A program made the position numbers and the translations under genes. Positions 1 to 11,973 of a DNA stretch of 64,000 bases are shown piece by piece. The DNA comes from Dryococelus australis (lineage: Eukaryota; Arthropoda; Insecta; Phasmatodea; Phasmatidae): assembly GCA_029891345.1 (NCBI GenBank), contig CM056999.1, forward strand, positions 24,959,418 through 25,023,417, written 5' to 3'. How positions within the stretch are numbered: the stretch's first letter is position 1; each line of letters begins with the position of its first letter. The notes beneath the pieces were generated by a model. The model did no database searches. It saw only the letters and a list, made by a program, of their open reading frames with translations, and was not told the DNA's origin.

Positions 1-631
1 TGCAGGAGTTCGAATCCGTGTTGCAGGCTGAGGAGAGGAGAGAGAGTCTTTGCATACTTGAGAGAGCTCGCGAACCTCTTCGGCCACCAAGCCCAGCGTC
101 TCTGCTGGAGCGTGTTGCTGGACTTCCATAAATATTGGAAAATACCTTGATCAACTATCCTTCTGGGTGCATGGCGTACAGTAGCCTTCTGGCGCAGGGG
201 ATAGGTTTATCAGGTTTGCTGGAGCGTCGCTCATTTCCTATCGTCCCACTTGGAGGCGACGACAAATAAAAATACCTCGTCCTGAGGCTTGCTTGATGTG
301 ACGCCACAAGGTCACAGAGGTTCTGCCATCTTGGTGGGGTTTTTGGGACTTCCTCCGTGGCTAACTGAAGGGTAGTAGATTACCAAAAATATTTAATTTA
401 TTCATGGGGGTGGCAATTGCGTGTGGGGTTTCGGGTGGGCGATGCATTATGTAATTGAACATGGTAATTACTTGTACGTATGCGCTGTTCAATGCTTGGA
501 GTCTCCTTGCTCGATATGTGTTATCAAATCTGCCTCTGTTAATGACTAGATCCAAGTGAGAGTCACTCGTAGATGGGGCGAATTTGCCTGTAGAGAGTGC
601 ATCTGCGGTGCAGCATGTTGGCTAGCATCTA
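1..631 (-). repeat. LTR-like repeat, copy A (U3 part, runs off the left edge)
   Basis: This stretch aligns by eye, in the same plus-strand orientation, with about 12,967-13,586 (for example the shared run GTTGCAGGCTGAGGAGAGG). Since the second copy reads as an LTR on the minus strand, this piece is the U3 and promoter-proximal part of a minus-strand LTR whose remainder lies outside the window. The outer end is near 631 (GCTAGCATCTA against GCATGCATCA in the other copy). It has no coding content of its own; the short ORFs in it are not shared in frame with the other copy. Confidence 0.6.
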
Positions 632-952
632 AACATACATTGATTACAATTGAAAAACTTATGATTTTAACTTTTTTTGCTGTGGATAAGTGTGAATTAC
701 CAGTATATGTTAACAATTTGTTTACTTACTTAGGTACAAATCATTGGAAAAATTCTGACTCTGTATCTACATACTGTGCTGTTCTAAGTTCTTTTATTCC
801 TAATAATGTATTCTGTTGAAGACAGCATGCTTTATCTTCTCCTTTTATTTCAAGATAGTGAAAGGTTTTGGTAATGGAAGGTCCCTCCTTACTTGAAGCA
901 GAAGTTTTCCTTGCTTGAAGATGGGTGTACATCGCTTCAGAGGGTGTGCGAT
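632..952. other. unassigned spacer between two outward-facing LTR-like repeats
   Basis: AT-rich sequence with no gene, repeat or regulatory site that I can support. Confidence 0.4.
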
Positions 953-1441
953 TGACGCATGCCACTCTACTGCGTATCACGCATGCACACTCTTCTCTAT
1001 GACTTTGCCCCATCATCGCACAATGATAGTAATTCGGGACAGGTCATGTACCGGCAGGCAATGAAGCTCGTGCCTACAGGATTGATCCAAGCATTATGGA
1101 GAACTGCAGATACACTGATGATAAAGGAAATTGTACTGCCCACTCATACGCTGACATGCAGTCACCACCCTCGGAGATGAAATGGTTTTACCCACCGAGC
1201 CACTGACATGGCAGAGATGAAGAAGCTAGTTTGCAGGAATGCTGAAAGAGAGCAGCACCCTGCAGAAGATGTCATCACTGCTTCACGAGCCTCGTGGAGA
1301 GGCGGTAAATACATCAACAGCCTCCAGACAGGGAGATAAGAAATTGTGATTCGGACCACTACCTTACATTAAAACAACCCCGGCGAAACAAGGCTAGCAA
1401 CCTCCGCACCCCTGGGGCAGCCACCAAAATGAATTTTTCCT

Positions 1442-1449
1442 TATATAAG
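1442..1449 (+). promoter_or_regulatory. TATA box of LTR-like copy C
   Basis: TATATAAG stands about 490 bases from the inferred LTR start, the same offset as in the repeats at 13,586 and 33,319. Confidence 0.45.
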
Positions 1450-1504
1450 GAGAAGCAAAACTGCTTTTGTGAGTCTTCATCGGCCATCCGACCCTAATAA
1501 GTTC

Positions 1505-1645
1505 GGAGGGCTCTCTCCAGTCTGCAGAAAACTCTCCTAGCCTGCGAAGGCTCTCCACTCGGCAAAGACTCTCCAACACTTTAGAAGACTCTCCAGCTTG
1601 GGAAGGCTCTCTATCCTTCTGAAGAAGGCTCTCCATCCAGCTCTA
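1505..1645 (+). repeat. degenerate tandem repeat of about 20 bases (GAAGGCTCTCCA core)
   Basis: About seven imperfect units with the core AAGRCTCTCCA recur every 16-22 bases just after the inferred transcription start of LTR copy C. The units vary too much to be a fresh microsatellite. Confidence 0.6.
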
Positions 1646-2008
1646 AGAAAAGAAGCTCCAACTCCACTACTGCAGTACACGGAGAAAACCCAACCGAAAT
1701 TGAGTGGAATCTCAGACGACGCTGTCGATACGTTGAACTCCATGTATTTCGACGCCCCTACACCTGTATTCTCACTACCCGAGTCATACCCCTGCATCCC
1801 GCAGTAGCAGGTCATAGACGTCATCCCTTCTGGACAACCACCTCTCACTGCGCGAAAATTAATTGCAACTTAGAAATTTGGAGTTGTTTCATTTTTCTCT
1901 TATTCACAGGTTCACCTTCACCTGCTATAAAGTGCCAATCAAATCATTTTATGTTTCATAAAATTATTTGTAAAGAGTCAAGTATCCCCTTGTTTTAATG
2001 AGTACTAT

Positions 2009-2014
2009 AATAAA
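2009..2014 (+). promoter_or_regulatory. AATAAA polyadenylation signal in LTR-like copy C
   Basis: AATAAA lies 567 bases after the TATA box; the other LTR-like copies carry one 470-660 bases after theirs. Confidence 0.35.
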
Positions 2015-2541
2015 TACGTTTGTGGCAATCTTGAGTTCCATTAACTTAATTATTTATCACCCTTATCCTTCTTTAATTAGTGCAAGTGTAATTTGGATCA
2101 GTGAAACGTGTGCTCTTTGAAAAGCTAGAGACTGCTCAGGGTTAGGAATGAGTGGGCCAAACCATCTTGGATTCCTGGTGCCTGAATAAGGCTATAGTCT
2201 GAACACGACCGGGAACTCCTTAGAAATGTCTGGTACACCTGAGCCTGTCCAGAGAAACGCTCACGTCTATTCAGTCTCTTGAACTCACTCATTACCTCAG
2301 TTCGTCTGAATAACGGGACCCAGGAGGGCTTGAGCTACACTTATAGATTGGGATCATGCCATCTTAATTGTACACAAGTATTGCGAGCTAATAAAATATT
2401 TGTTTCTTTTCTTACTAATTAATAATGTTTCAAATGCTCAAGAAGGAGGTGATTATAAGAGCCAGCTAAGTCGATTAACCCTACAGGGAGTGCAATGTGA
2501 ATTAATCCAGCCCCAGTTATTACAGGCCGTCTAGTAAGCAC

Positions 2542-2760
2542 TTGTTTAACCCAGCGAAAGAATTGCCTACAATTACTGAGGATTGTAGCTCTTTGTTAGA
2601 CTCCTTGTTAGGGATTTGTTGGCTATGGCCAGATCAAGAGTACCTAAGTAATTTAGATCTTGTTGAACCTAAGCCAGAAGTGAACCCCTTGCCACAACCA
2701 TGCCCACCCGCATTACAACCCCTACCACATTTCAAGTGCGTACTGCTGTTGGAAAGGTGA
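2542..2760 (+). pseudogene. retroelement ORF fragment, related to the ORF at 11,974-12,288
   Basis: The 72-codon frame contains LLDSLLGICWL, which matches LLDHLLGACWL in the minus-strand ORF at 11,974-12,288. Both lie downstream of the promoter part of an LTR-like repeat of the same family, so they probably come from the same retroelement protein or untranslated ORF. I do not recognise the protein family. A second frame (2,700-2,894) continues the open region, which suggests a frameshift. It is not expected to be functional. Confidence 0.4.
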
Positions 2761-2930
2761 TCACCATAGTTATTCCCCCTATGCCGGTACGTACATGTAA
2801 GGTTGTGACATCCTGGACATATTTTGTCTTTGTACAAAAACCAACCAGGCCTGCACCATATAAACGCCCCAGTAGTTTTCGGGATGCCGAATAGAATATA
2901 GCGAGAACAATAGGACTTGCCACCATTTCA

Positions 2931-4623
2931 TAAATTCAACATTTCAATTTTATTATTTAATTGTGACAGCTGGTATTGCAACTTTAGGCAACCTTTACGG
3001 TGAGCTAGGTCAGGCTTCCTGGGAGGAAAGCTTTCTAGATCAAGCTCACCCTGAGGTTTGATTTTCCTCCACCAACTCTTAACCCTTTTACGAGGCAGTG
3101 TCCCTCTAGATCTCCCAACGTGGGCAGATCTCCAACCCGCCAGGCAAAACACTTCCAAGATGTAACAACACTGCAAAAGGGTAATGTGTTAAACACCGTA
3201 GGGAATCAGCACTCTCATTCGCCCAGATTAGCCAACGGTAGCTTCCATATCCTAACTGACTGTAACTGTATGGTAGGTGAGGTTAGGTCACTATCAGTAA
3301 ATTTATTTATAAGAGAGTGATCATATATAGTGTGTGTCTTTTAGCACCATATTTTTTTCCAGCATGAGGAAAACGAGTGTGAGACCATATCTATTGGCTC
3401 TCAACGAGGGGCGTAAGTTACATTTACCTAAATACCCATCAAGTGAGTGAGAGGGAAGTGCTTCAATCTTGCCTCGTGATCACCAGAAAAAAGCCGAAAC
3501 CAAAATGTAATCTTCCTGTAGATATGCGAATAATGAACAATGCGCACAGGAAATTTCTTGTGTACACAAAATTAGGAGTGCAATGGAAAGAACACTCACA
3601 GTGCAGAGCAGTGAAGATCGGGGCAACGTTTGTGTACTAAGTCCAAAACAAAAGTTTTGAGAGATCGATAAGTTGTAACTCTGAAGTTTTGATGCGTAGA
3701 AATGTAAACAAACGTGTGCCATTTTATGCTTTACAAAAATATATGCTGTGATGTCAAGCATCTTGGAGTTAATGCGGATGTAATGCTGCAAAGGATCAAA
3801 AATATTATCAAGCTTAAAAGATAGGCTTGATTGTTGTGTCCGAGTTTGACGATGTAATAGCTTGTTTTTTAGTGAGTCGAACAGTGCAAGGTCAGCTCAG
3901 CTTGACTCTTGTTATCAAACATTTACTCGTCACTATGTATTCTCTGAGGGCATTAGGCCTTTTTTATTATTCAGAGCGCATAGCTTGGCACTTGAAATCT
4001 AAGTTACCTTTCTATCGCTAGTCCAGTGCTTGGACATTAAGACAGTTGTGGGAACAAAATTAAGGTACTTCAGTTGGGTTATGTTATTTCGAGGGCAAAC
4101 AAAAAGGGAGGAATTTAATGAATGCAGTGGGTGTTGGAAAGGTATCGACATGGCCGTATCATAGTATAATATAAACAATTATAGTTTCAGCATTGCAGGG
4201 TTAGAGGTATCTGGTGTGATCCACCCAGGAAGGGAAGTACTTGTCCAGGTGCTGTTCCCGTGGAGTAAACCCCTGCTGGAGTCATTATCATTTGAGGGGT
4301 CTGTCTAGCAACACAACATGCTGAGATTCACACCCCTTGATTAATGTTGCTTGAGCAAATAGCAATTTGAGGAGAGTGGCCCCCTGCTCCTCCTTGAGGA
4401 CAGTTAAGTGAGCAATGCTACTGCTGTCAGTGCTCCGCATGCTCTTAAATTTACAGTGATCCCCAATAACTCTATAAGGCATTGATGGTACTCAGATGAG
4501 CAGTGCTATCAGCTCGGTGTCTTGAGTCCCTCAGTGACCTTGAGTGTTTGCTCTCCTCGAACCTAAGAACTCAGGGAAGTTTCTCTCTCCAGTGCCATAG
4601 TGGTGACCCGAAGGATGGCATTA
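2931..4623. other. no recognisable feature
   Basis: AT-rich sequence with only short chance ORFs. I found no repeat partner elsewhere in the window, no splice-site-bounded exon and no structural RNA. Confidence 0.4.
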
Positions 4624-4740
4624 TCAGCCAGCAACCAGAACACCAAACTTTGGCAAGAGGTGGAAGCACACTTCAGTGGGTATGTAGTTCAACACCAGTT
4701 CATAACAGTCATGTGTGATCCTTGAAGTACTGAGGCGGGT
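4624..4740 (+). pseudogene. possible retroelement gag remnant
   Basis: The frame starting at 4,639 reads NTKLWQEVEAHFSG, then a stop at 4,729. This resembles the LWF.QVEA.F block at the N-terminal side of gag-like proteins in many arthropod LTR retrotransposons, which assemble into the capsid. The match is short and the surrounding sequence gives no further gag or pol motif, so this is a weak call and could be chance. Confidence 0.25.
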
Positions 4741-6008
4741 AGCACACAGTAAGCAAAACAAGGAAAGGAAGCTTGAAACCAGAAATTTAATACATTTAAT
4801 CAAAAGAGGTAACTGGTAAATATGTGTTTTATTCCATTGTAAGATGATACAGAGCATATATTTCAGACATGTTTCCACTAAATGCTTGACCCATGTAACA
4901 TTCGGAACATTTTTTTTGTTCCACCACTGAGATTGCTTTGATTAAAACCGCAGTGTAGCAGATGTTTGTGTGGCCAGACAGGGAAGAAAAGGCTAGGGAA
5001 ACTTACCCCTAAGAAAGCAGCGATACCACCCATGCTAACCTACTTCGCTGAGAGCAGGCATGCCTGGATGGAAAAGCCCTCTGTTTTGTGACTTCCTTTC
5101 ACCTGCAGCTTTTTCATGCAGCTACAGAGGAGTGGGGATGATAGGCTTGCCAAGATGCTCACACGACCCTGGCCCGTTGTAGTGGCTACATAATGAGTTT
5201 TACAGCCCAGAACACAAGTTATCCAGTGATCACTAGCTCCAGTTCTCTCACTTCGTTGTTAGGAGACGGGATGAACCACTTAGAGCAGTAGCAGTAACTA
5301 AACTGAGCCAGCCGACACTCTTTCAGAGTTCTTGACTGCTGTGCTCACCATGCCACCCTAGTCATTACGTAGGTGTCAAGCAGTTGTAGTGATACCTTAT
5401 CAATATATTTACTCAAAAGGATAAATAAATTAATGCGTGCTGGATAACATGGTAAGTATCAAGAATTTACTAATTACCTACCAAAAATTAACAAGTTCAA
5501 TAGTTCCACACAATTATTATTAATTTTTTTAATAAAATAAGTCAATAAATAAAAATTCAAGGTCTCGACTGGAGATTGGTCTGACCTCTGTATTTTGGCA
5601 TCACAATCACAGTACAAAAATATTATGTCATATCAATATGAACAAACATATTTCTTTTGTCGTGGAAAAATGAATAAACAGAGTTTTCGTAATGTTTCAA
5701 ATAAGTTATTTTCAATTATTGTCAAATAGTCAACTGCATTATAGTTCAATTCAGCTGGGGCTCCTTACAATGCTTATGTGATTAAAATGAATATATGGTT
5801 CATTGTCTACTCAAAATTGTCAGGAATTTTCTTGTATAAACAATATAAAATTTACTATTTAAAAAAAATGATCATAGTGAATTATTAGATATAATAATTC
5901 ATATCTGTGGGATGGTTATATACGCGGCTTTGGTCCTCAGCAATCGTGTACAGAGGCAGTCCGGCCGCTTGCCATTACCGCCTCCAGCCACAGCTTTACT
6001 CCACGGTA
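4741..6008. other. no recognisable feature
   Basis: Mostly AT-rich; a somewhat GC-richer patch at 4,970-5,400 has no frame or motif I recognise. Confidence 0.4.
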
Positions 6009-7496
6009 TAGTCTGTTTCATATAACTTTAATAAATTTTGACAGTTCTCGAAAAGAAGTGCGGCCACAGATGTTCTGTAGGTGATGAAAACGATCTTTGT
6101 AAACAAACTACAAATCTAATGGCAAGCATTGAAAGACTGACAACTTCTGTCCAGTAATCAGGCTACTATAGTTGGTTGCCATTCCCAACTGTATTATTTT
6201 TATGATTGCATAATATACTAGTTAGGGTTCTGTTTTATTTTATTGGTCGGGTGCATAGCTGTAGTTTTACGTCTTTCAGGAGACAATTTTTTTGTGGTTT
6301 TTCTTATAAGAGAGAGGCGCTTTGAACTTGCGTTGTTTTTATTATGCATTAGAAAATTTTGTTTGTATGGAAAGAGCAATTAATTTACTGTAGGCTGACT
6401 CAAAAGTTTTAACTTCATTGAAAGAACTAAATGCGATAAATGCGTCGCTGTTTGTACCAATGCGAAAAATGCTCAACAGATAAAGATTATTGCATTTTTT
6501 ATATAATGAACTACACTAAAAGGGCGCTTATTTAGGCCACGTTCATTTGGAAACCTCCCACAAGAAGAGAACATAATAAATACGTCACAGTTAATAGCAA
6601 TGTGCGAAATGCACATTGTATACATGTTAAGCAAATTTAACTTCTATGTAAAAATTGTTAAAGTTTCAATAAAATAAAAGTCCGATTACATTTCAAATAT
6701 TCTAACAACAATTTAAGAAAACATTATTTACAAAACACACAAACTTACTGTTCACTTTGTAATTCCTAAACACGTACCAAACTTTGGATGATTAATCATG
6801 TGTTGGCTACTGAAAAAAAAAAAAAATTATTATGCAATTAACAAAACACTTGAACTATTTCTTGAAAGCAACAAATTCAGAGTATGGCCACAGAAAATGG
6901 CGGACCACAGCACACAACAAACCATTTTACAAAGCAGCAGACACGTTTCGATAATTCATTTCACTGAGAAAACTTTTCTAAAAAGGCACCTACGACGAAC
7001 TACACTTAATGAAATACGTAAATACAAAATCAAATAACTGCATATATAATATTCTGACATCTTCAGCTAGGAATTCTCACATATTGATAAATTATGACGG
7101 CAACAACTGCTTTTCACCGGGTGGGTGGAGGAGACCATAGACAACAGACTCAACGGAGATTGGTGGAAACCTTTCACATAACCGTGATGTTTGCATACTC
7201 TACCATGATATTTCAAAATATTTTTAAAGCCCTTGCTCTATAACTCAGAAAAATGGCTTATTAGTCTATAAACTTCATTTTAACCATAAATGTTGTAATT
7301 ATCATTAATTTGCCACCTTATAATTTTTAATTCTGAGTACTGTTTTCTTTTACAATCATCGCCAAGAACGTCAACATAATAACACGCATCCTGCAACTAC
7401 CATCAGCTTTGGAAATGAGGGCATTTACTGTTTACAAGCTGTGTAGGTTGGTCACAACATCTGTCAAATTTTATTGAAGTTATATGAAACAGAGTA
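6009..7496. mobile_element. non-autonomous TIR DNA transposon, about 1.49 kb, TA flanks
   Basis: The left end (TAGTCTGTTTCATATAACTT, continuing to 6,044) is repeated in inverse at the right end (7,461-7,496), with about three mismatches over the inverted repeat. TA lies immediately outside both ends (6,007-6,008 and 7,497-7,498), as expected for Tc1/mariner-type or other TA-targeting transposons. The interior is AT-rich; its longest frame (6,798-7,037) shows no transposase motif. I infer a non-autonomous element moved by a transposase encoded elsewhere. The superfamily cannot be fixed from the termini alone. Confidence 0.75.
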
Positions 7497-9607
7497 TAAC
7501 TGGAGTTGTTGTTAGCCCCAAAAGTACAACGCTGACGTACATTGGACTTGAGGTTTTTCAGAACTTGGAAACAGGGTAAATCTAACAGGTGATCACAGAA
7601 GTTGAATTTGAGGTTGCAGTAGAGGTGGGATACTCTCTAAACACATTAAGAGGGACTCGTAAATTAATTACGCGAGCAAAGGCTGTACCACAGATTATAA
7701 ACGATGGTAGGTCACTGACCCATGCTGGAGGGTTGAAACACAAGTACAGAATGGTGCATCGTAGCACCTAGTCACTTGCCCCATCAAAATAAAAAGTAAT
7801 TAGAGCTAAAATCACTAAACTGCGTTACTCTAGATTACTACCGAGTGAACTGCTACATAGTAGTCAGTTCTGCTCAAATTATGTAACTACATGTTTGCTC
7901 GGCGTGTCCACAAAACATAGCTGCACGAAACTTGTGTGTAGTCCCCTGCTGATCTGGTGCCAACATGTTTGCAGTGAAACGTGCCACATGCGCAAAAGCG
8001 CTCACTCATTAACATGGTGGAGACCACATGAACTAAGATTTTTAGTACCTAGCTTTCTGATAGATGGTGCAGAGAAGCATGGAGATGCATGAATAGCAGT
8101 TTGGTCGGTCCAAAGGCTCGCTGGGAAGGTATGAATTTTATTTAACGAGTCAGAATAGCTTATGCTCCAACACGTGGGCAACATTTAGGTAAATATTTAT
8201 TCTCAAAATGATAATATTGATGTTTGAAGCATTTCACGTGAATGTATTTGAAGTAATAGTTCACAATGCCTGGCGTCCTCACATGTGGGCAACGTTACAT
8301 TCAATATTTAGTCTCAAAATTGAATCTCAAATTTTTGGTATGTCCCACATGGGCTACTAAATTTTAAAATTGTCTCAAATGGACAATGACTAAAAACAAC
8401 TCTGACAGCTTGGCATTAATCCAAGTTTCGTGAATAAGAAACTGACAATTTGATATTAAAACACGCTACTATGTTCAAAATTGGTTTTAAAAGTAATTTT
8501 CTTGTAGTTTTACCATTCTACAGACTTTCCTTTCCAGGTACATATTTTCGGCAAGGTGCGTATCTATGCTGTAGACCCCAGGCTGTCCTTGACTGCCTTA
8601 CTGAACCAGCCGGGCTACTATTTATACTATGAGATATTCAGTAGCCCCTATCAGGGTAGTGCTAATTCTTCGAGCAATAAGAAACAGTGGAAGTTTCCAC
8701 TCTAATTTAAAGTTTTAGTTACAACTGTCTGCAGTAGGAAATTGTGTTACAATGCGCATGCGCTCTAGTTGCCAACTACCATAGACGATAGTAGCGTTAT
8801 ACAGCGCTGGCAGTGTGATACACCAGGAGCCCTCGTCTTGCAGTGCAGAATGGACTAACATGCTTGAAGGATGTTTTTCCAGCGACAACACCTGCGCCGG
8901 ACATCTTGTGCTCCCTGCTGAAACAGGGAAACACTTTCAACGCCGAGTCGGCATTGAACATTATTTTTTGGGTCAGTCTTATAGTGTATTGGTAATGCAG
9001 GTGAAAGTTCTTTTCTTGATAAACTTGTTAAATGTTTTTAAGCACTTTTTAAAACTTTGCATAAATTTTTGTAGCGATGAAAACACCAGTTCACTTGGCG
9101 AGCATTCCAAGTTGCGTACCATGTACTTGATGTTTGGGAGGGGGTTTGACGGTAAAGTGAGGCTCCTTTCTCAATATATAGAGCTCTAGGTGCTTGGTGA
9201 GCGAAGCGCAGATGGCGATGGCTGGATGTAGAGGAAAACCTCATCTATGCACGGCTGGAATGCACCTTCAGTACATGTGTGTCGAGAGTGACCATAACCG
9301 AGGGGTAGAAGTATCATAGCTGGCAGATTGCAGCTTGTGAGGTGGCACATGGAACTAAGCAGCTCATAGATGTCAGTGTTTGACAAGCACAGAGGTAATT
9401 GTGTAGTGGTGCTAGACATCGCAGTGAATCTAGAAGGAACACTAGAGATGGAGGAAGGTCAAAATGTGTACATTGACAATGCTTGTGGCAGATCAATTGA
9501 AGTTATTCCTTAGAACTTCAGGTATACGGTAGAGATTGGTCGTTTTGTTTTCAAGTTTTCTGTTCTGCTAGTTTGTGATGTTGATGACCAGGACAGAAAA
9601 TTAATCT
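7497..9607. other. no gene recognised; contains a degenerate local duplication
   Basis: ORFs at 7,589-7,771, 7,895-8,092 and 8,815-9,189 have no recognisable domain, paired splice sites or repeat partner. The patch at 9,190-9,500 is less AT-rich but is also unrecognised. Confidence 0.35.
8168..8375 (+). repeat. degenerate duplication of about 110 bases
   Basis: CACGTGGGCAACATT followed by AATATTTATTCTCAAAAT at 8,170 recurs as CATGTGGGCAACGTT followed by AATATTTAGTCTCAAAAT at 8,283; a third, weaker echo (CACATGGGC, then TCTCAAATG) follows at 8,347. Confidence 0.5.
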
Positions 9608-9735
9608 TTAGAGGTATGTGAAAGTAGTATTTTGAAACACAACTTGTAGCATTTTGAAATTTGAAATAAGATTTTTAGTGTTTAATAGCATTATGAGAAG
9701 GGATGTTTAGCATTTTGTAGCATATTCAATGACAA
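9608..9735 (+). repeat. hAT-like short repeat end, copy 1
   Basis: It begins TTAGAGGTATGTGAAAGTAG and ends in TAGCATTTTGTAGCATAT. The same start and end motifs recur at 10,022-10,132 and, inverted, at 47,345-47,466. TAGAGGTG-type ends occur in hAT elements, but no 8-base target duplication could be confirmed. Confidence 0.35.
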
Positions 9736-10021
9736 ACAGCAAAAAGTTATAGCAATTGTTTCACTCATAATTTTCAGTTGACTGATATATTTCCATTTAG
9801 AAATTTGCAGTCAATATGTTTGCTTAGTGCAATGTGGATGCATTACACGGGCTGTGTGTTCATTAGTGTACAAGGCATTTCAAAAACTCAGAAATATTTG
9901 ATAGGGCTTGATAATCAAAATAAGGTACACAGTGAAGGAAGAAAACGTTTCTTTCTTTTCTTTTACTGCATCTGAAGTGTAGTACATTTTATAGATGTTA
10001 CTATCAATTCTATAATTATTA

Positions 10022-10132
10022 TTAGAGGTACGTTAAAAGAGCATTTATAAGCACAGTTTATAGCATTTATTTTGTGGTTTTTTTGCGTTTTTGTAGCATT
10101 TATTGTGTGATCTGTAGCATTTTGTAGCATAT
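10022..10132 (+). repeat. hAT-like short repeat end, copy 2
   Basis: It starts TTAGAGGTACGTTAAAAGAG and ends TAGCATTTTGTAGCATAT, parallel to the copy at 9,608. Confidence 0.35.
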
Positions 10133-10509
10133 ATAAAGAACTTACACATTTAAAAACTTATTTTTACGTGTTATCCTTGTTATGTGTCAACATTTTATTT
10201 GTGTATTTTACTGAAATTATTTTTATTTCTACGTCAACAATTTTAATAGATTTCGGCATCTACAGGCCGCACATTTTTACAAAAAGAAAACTGCAAAAAG
10301 TGGGGTACAGCTTATTTACGAGATATTGGCATTAAAAAAAATATTTCCCCCAAAACACGTTTAGGAATTTCTCAAAATACAGTAAATTTTAATGTTTTAA
10401 CTTAGTGTCTAAGGAAGTAAAATAAAATAAGAACAAATGAATAACTTTTCACTCATGCAATAATGTAACAAGTTGTCTTGAATGTGCACCACGTATTTAA
10501 CAGAGTTTT

Positions 10510-11030
10510 CATTGCCTGTGTATGAATGTGAAGAGGAAGGAAAGAGGAAAAAGTAGTGAAAAGATGAGACAGCTAGTGTCGCACTGCCTCTAAAAGGGAG
10601 AGGGGGGAGGGAAAGAGAGTAGGACAAAGAAAAAGGGGCTGCTTGTTGTGATAGATGCGGCCACAGGGTGTGGGGTGTAAGGAGCAAGAGGGCGATAATG
10701 AAGGTGTTGGCCACAGGTTGCGGGGTGTAAGGAGCAACAGGGCCATAATGAAGGCATAGGCGGGGGTGGGGGAGAAAGAAATTGTGATGAAAGAGTGAGA
10801 GGGAGAGGATGGGAGGAGCTGAATAGTGCATGCATGACTGGATGGAAGATTGTCTCTAGAAGGGTGAAGAGTGGTTTATGGGCATGGATACAAGGGTGGA
10901 TATTGGATGGCTGAAGAGGGGTATGGGCATGACCTGGATGTAAGGAGGGAACAGAATGTCAACATTCGAGGGGTGGGAGGAGGCCTGCTAAGTGTGGAAT
11001 GTGGGAGGCAGCAGAGGGGTGTGAGTTTGA
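10510..11030 (+). repeat. purine-rich low-complexity tract with a 50-base tandem duplication
   Basis: The plus strand is strongly G/A-rich over about 500 bases. Two adjacent 50-base units, 10,661-10,710 and 10,711-10,760, both start CCACAGG and share GGGGTGTAAGGAGCAA. Long minus-strand ORFs here are a by-product of the composition. Confidence 0.65.
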
Positions 11031-11599
11031 TCAGCTGGATGGCTGCCTGATGGAGACTGCTGCCTCCTGCCGCCAGTCACGGTTAAACCAAAAATGTGTT
11101 TCATAGATTTTTACTTGGATTACCTTCATCGGCATGTATTTTAAACTGTATTGATTAACACTCACCCAAAAATCATGTGTTTTACAAACAAACAAAAGAA
11201 ATACATTTAAATAACAGGGGTTCATTTTCCTGAACAAAATTATATACCAGTTGTACAGAAACTTTCACATATCGAGTCAAAATGTACGAAAAACCAGACC
11301 GCAGTGTTGCGTGCTGACGTATAGGCCTGACTATCTCTCCTGATTAACACCAATGTTTCCATCCCCCATGAGGAAATGTGAGAGTTTATATAAATTAAAT
11401 ACAAAAATTTTAAAAGATACTGTAGATTTCTTAATTTAAAACTTGATGCATGTGTGCCCCTCCTTTCTTTCTGCGGGGAAAAAAGGTTACTACACTCACC
11501 ACCTTCTCTGGTTCTGTGAACGAGAGGGGAGTCAAACCCCAGAGTGACTCCCACCCAGGGAGTTCAACCTTCCTCCTCACGACTAGGGCTGCCAAAAGG
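11031..11599. other. no recognisable feature
   Basis: Short chance ORFs only. The right part (11,450-11,600) may be the internal leader of the minus-strand LTR element that follows. Confidence 0.3.
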
Positions 11600-11973
11600 T
11601 GGGATGCCAGCAGCCCTAGGGTGTACGAGTGGTAACAGGTGGTTATTAATTGAGAGTGATCGTGGTGTGGATGATCTGGCCGAGGTTATCGGGGTTATAC
11701 GCAGAGGCCTTGCTGGTTGGCGTGTGGGAATGTTGTTTGCTGGGGAATGAGTTCCGCATGGTTCGGGAACGACCTTCGCAGGAGTCTAACATGTATGGTT
11801 TTCCCCGAAGCCAAATTTATGGTACAGAAGTTCAGCAGATCCACTTTAGGCGGGTTTTGAACCCATATAAATTTGCCGTAGGCTAACTTTATTATGCACG
11901 AGCTGGGTGGATTCACACTAGTTGGGGTGACCTTGGAGTCAGTTGTGCTTACCACTGATGGCAGAGTCCCTGG

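Larger units (their letters stand above)
953..2930 (+). repeat. LTR-like repeat, copy C (plus strand, boundaries approximate)
   Basis: The start TGACGCATGC resembles the TGATGCATGC start of the minus copy at 13,586. A TATATAAG box follows 489 bases in (1,442-1,449), an AATAAA lies at 2,009-2,014, and CAGGTTCACCTTCACCTG near 1,907 and TTTAATTAGTGCAA near 2,072 have close matches in the minus copy. An open segment at 2,542-2,760 lies in the place where the other copies also carry an ORF. The right end is uncertain: it is near 2,093 if TGG at 2,094 marks a primer site, or near 2,930 if this LTR is about 2 kb like the one at 33,319. No pol sequence follows, so it is a solo or truncated copy. Confidence 0.5.

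Noticed and set aside
6-20. tRNA B-box-like GAGTTCGAATCCGTG
   Set aside because: It lies in an LTR-like repeat whose other copy reads GAGTTCAAAGCCGTG; there is no A box or cloverleaf.
2634-2837. Cys/His-containing minus ORF (CPGCHNLTC)
   Set aside because: It is antisense to the better supported plus-strand fragment at 2,542-2,760 and the spacing fits no zinc finger well.
10409-10831. 140-codon minus ORF, Ser/Leu/Pro-rich
   Set aside because: It arises from the purine-rich (plus) or pyrimidine-rich (minus) composition and includes the 50-base tandem duplication; no domain.
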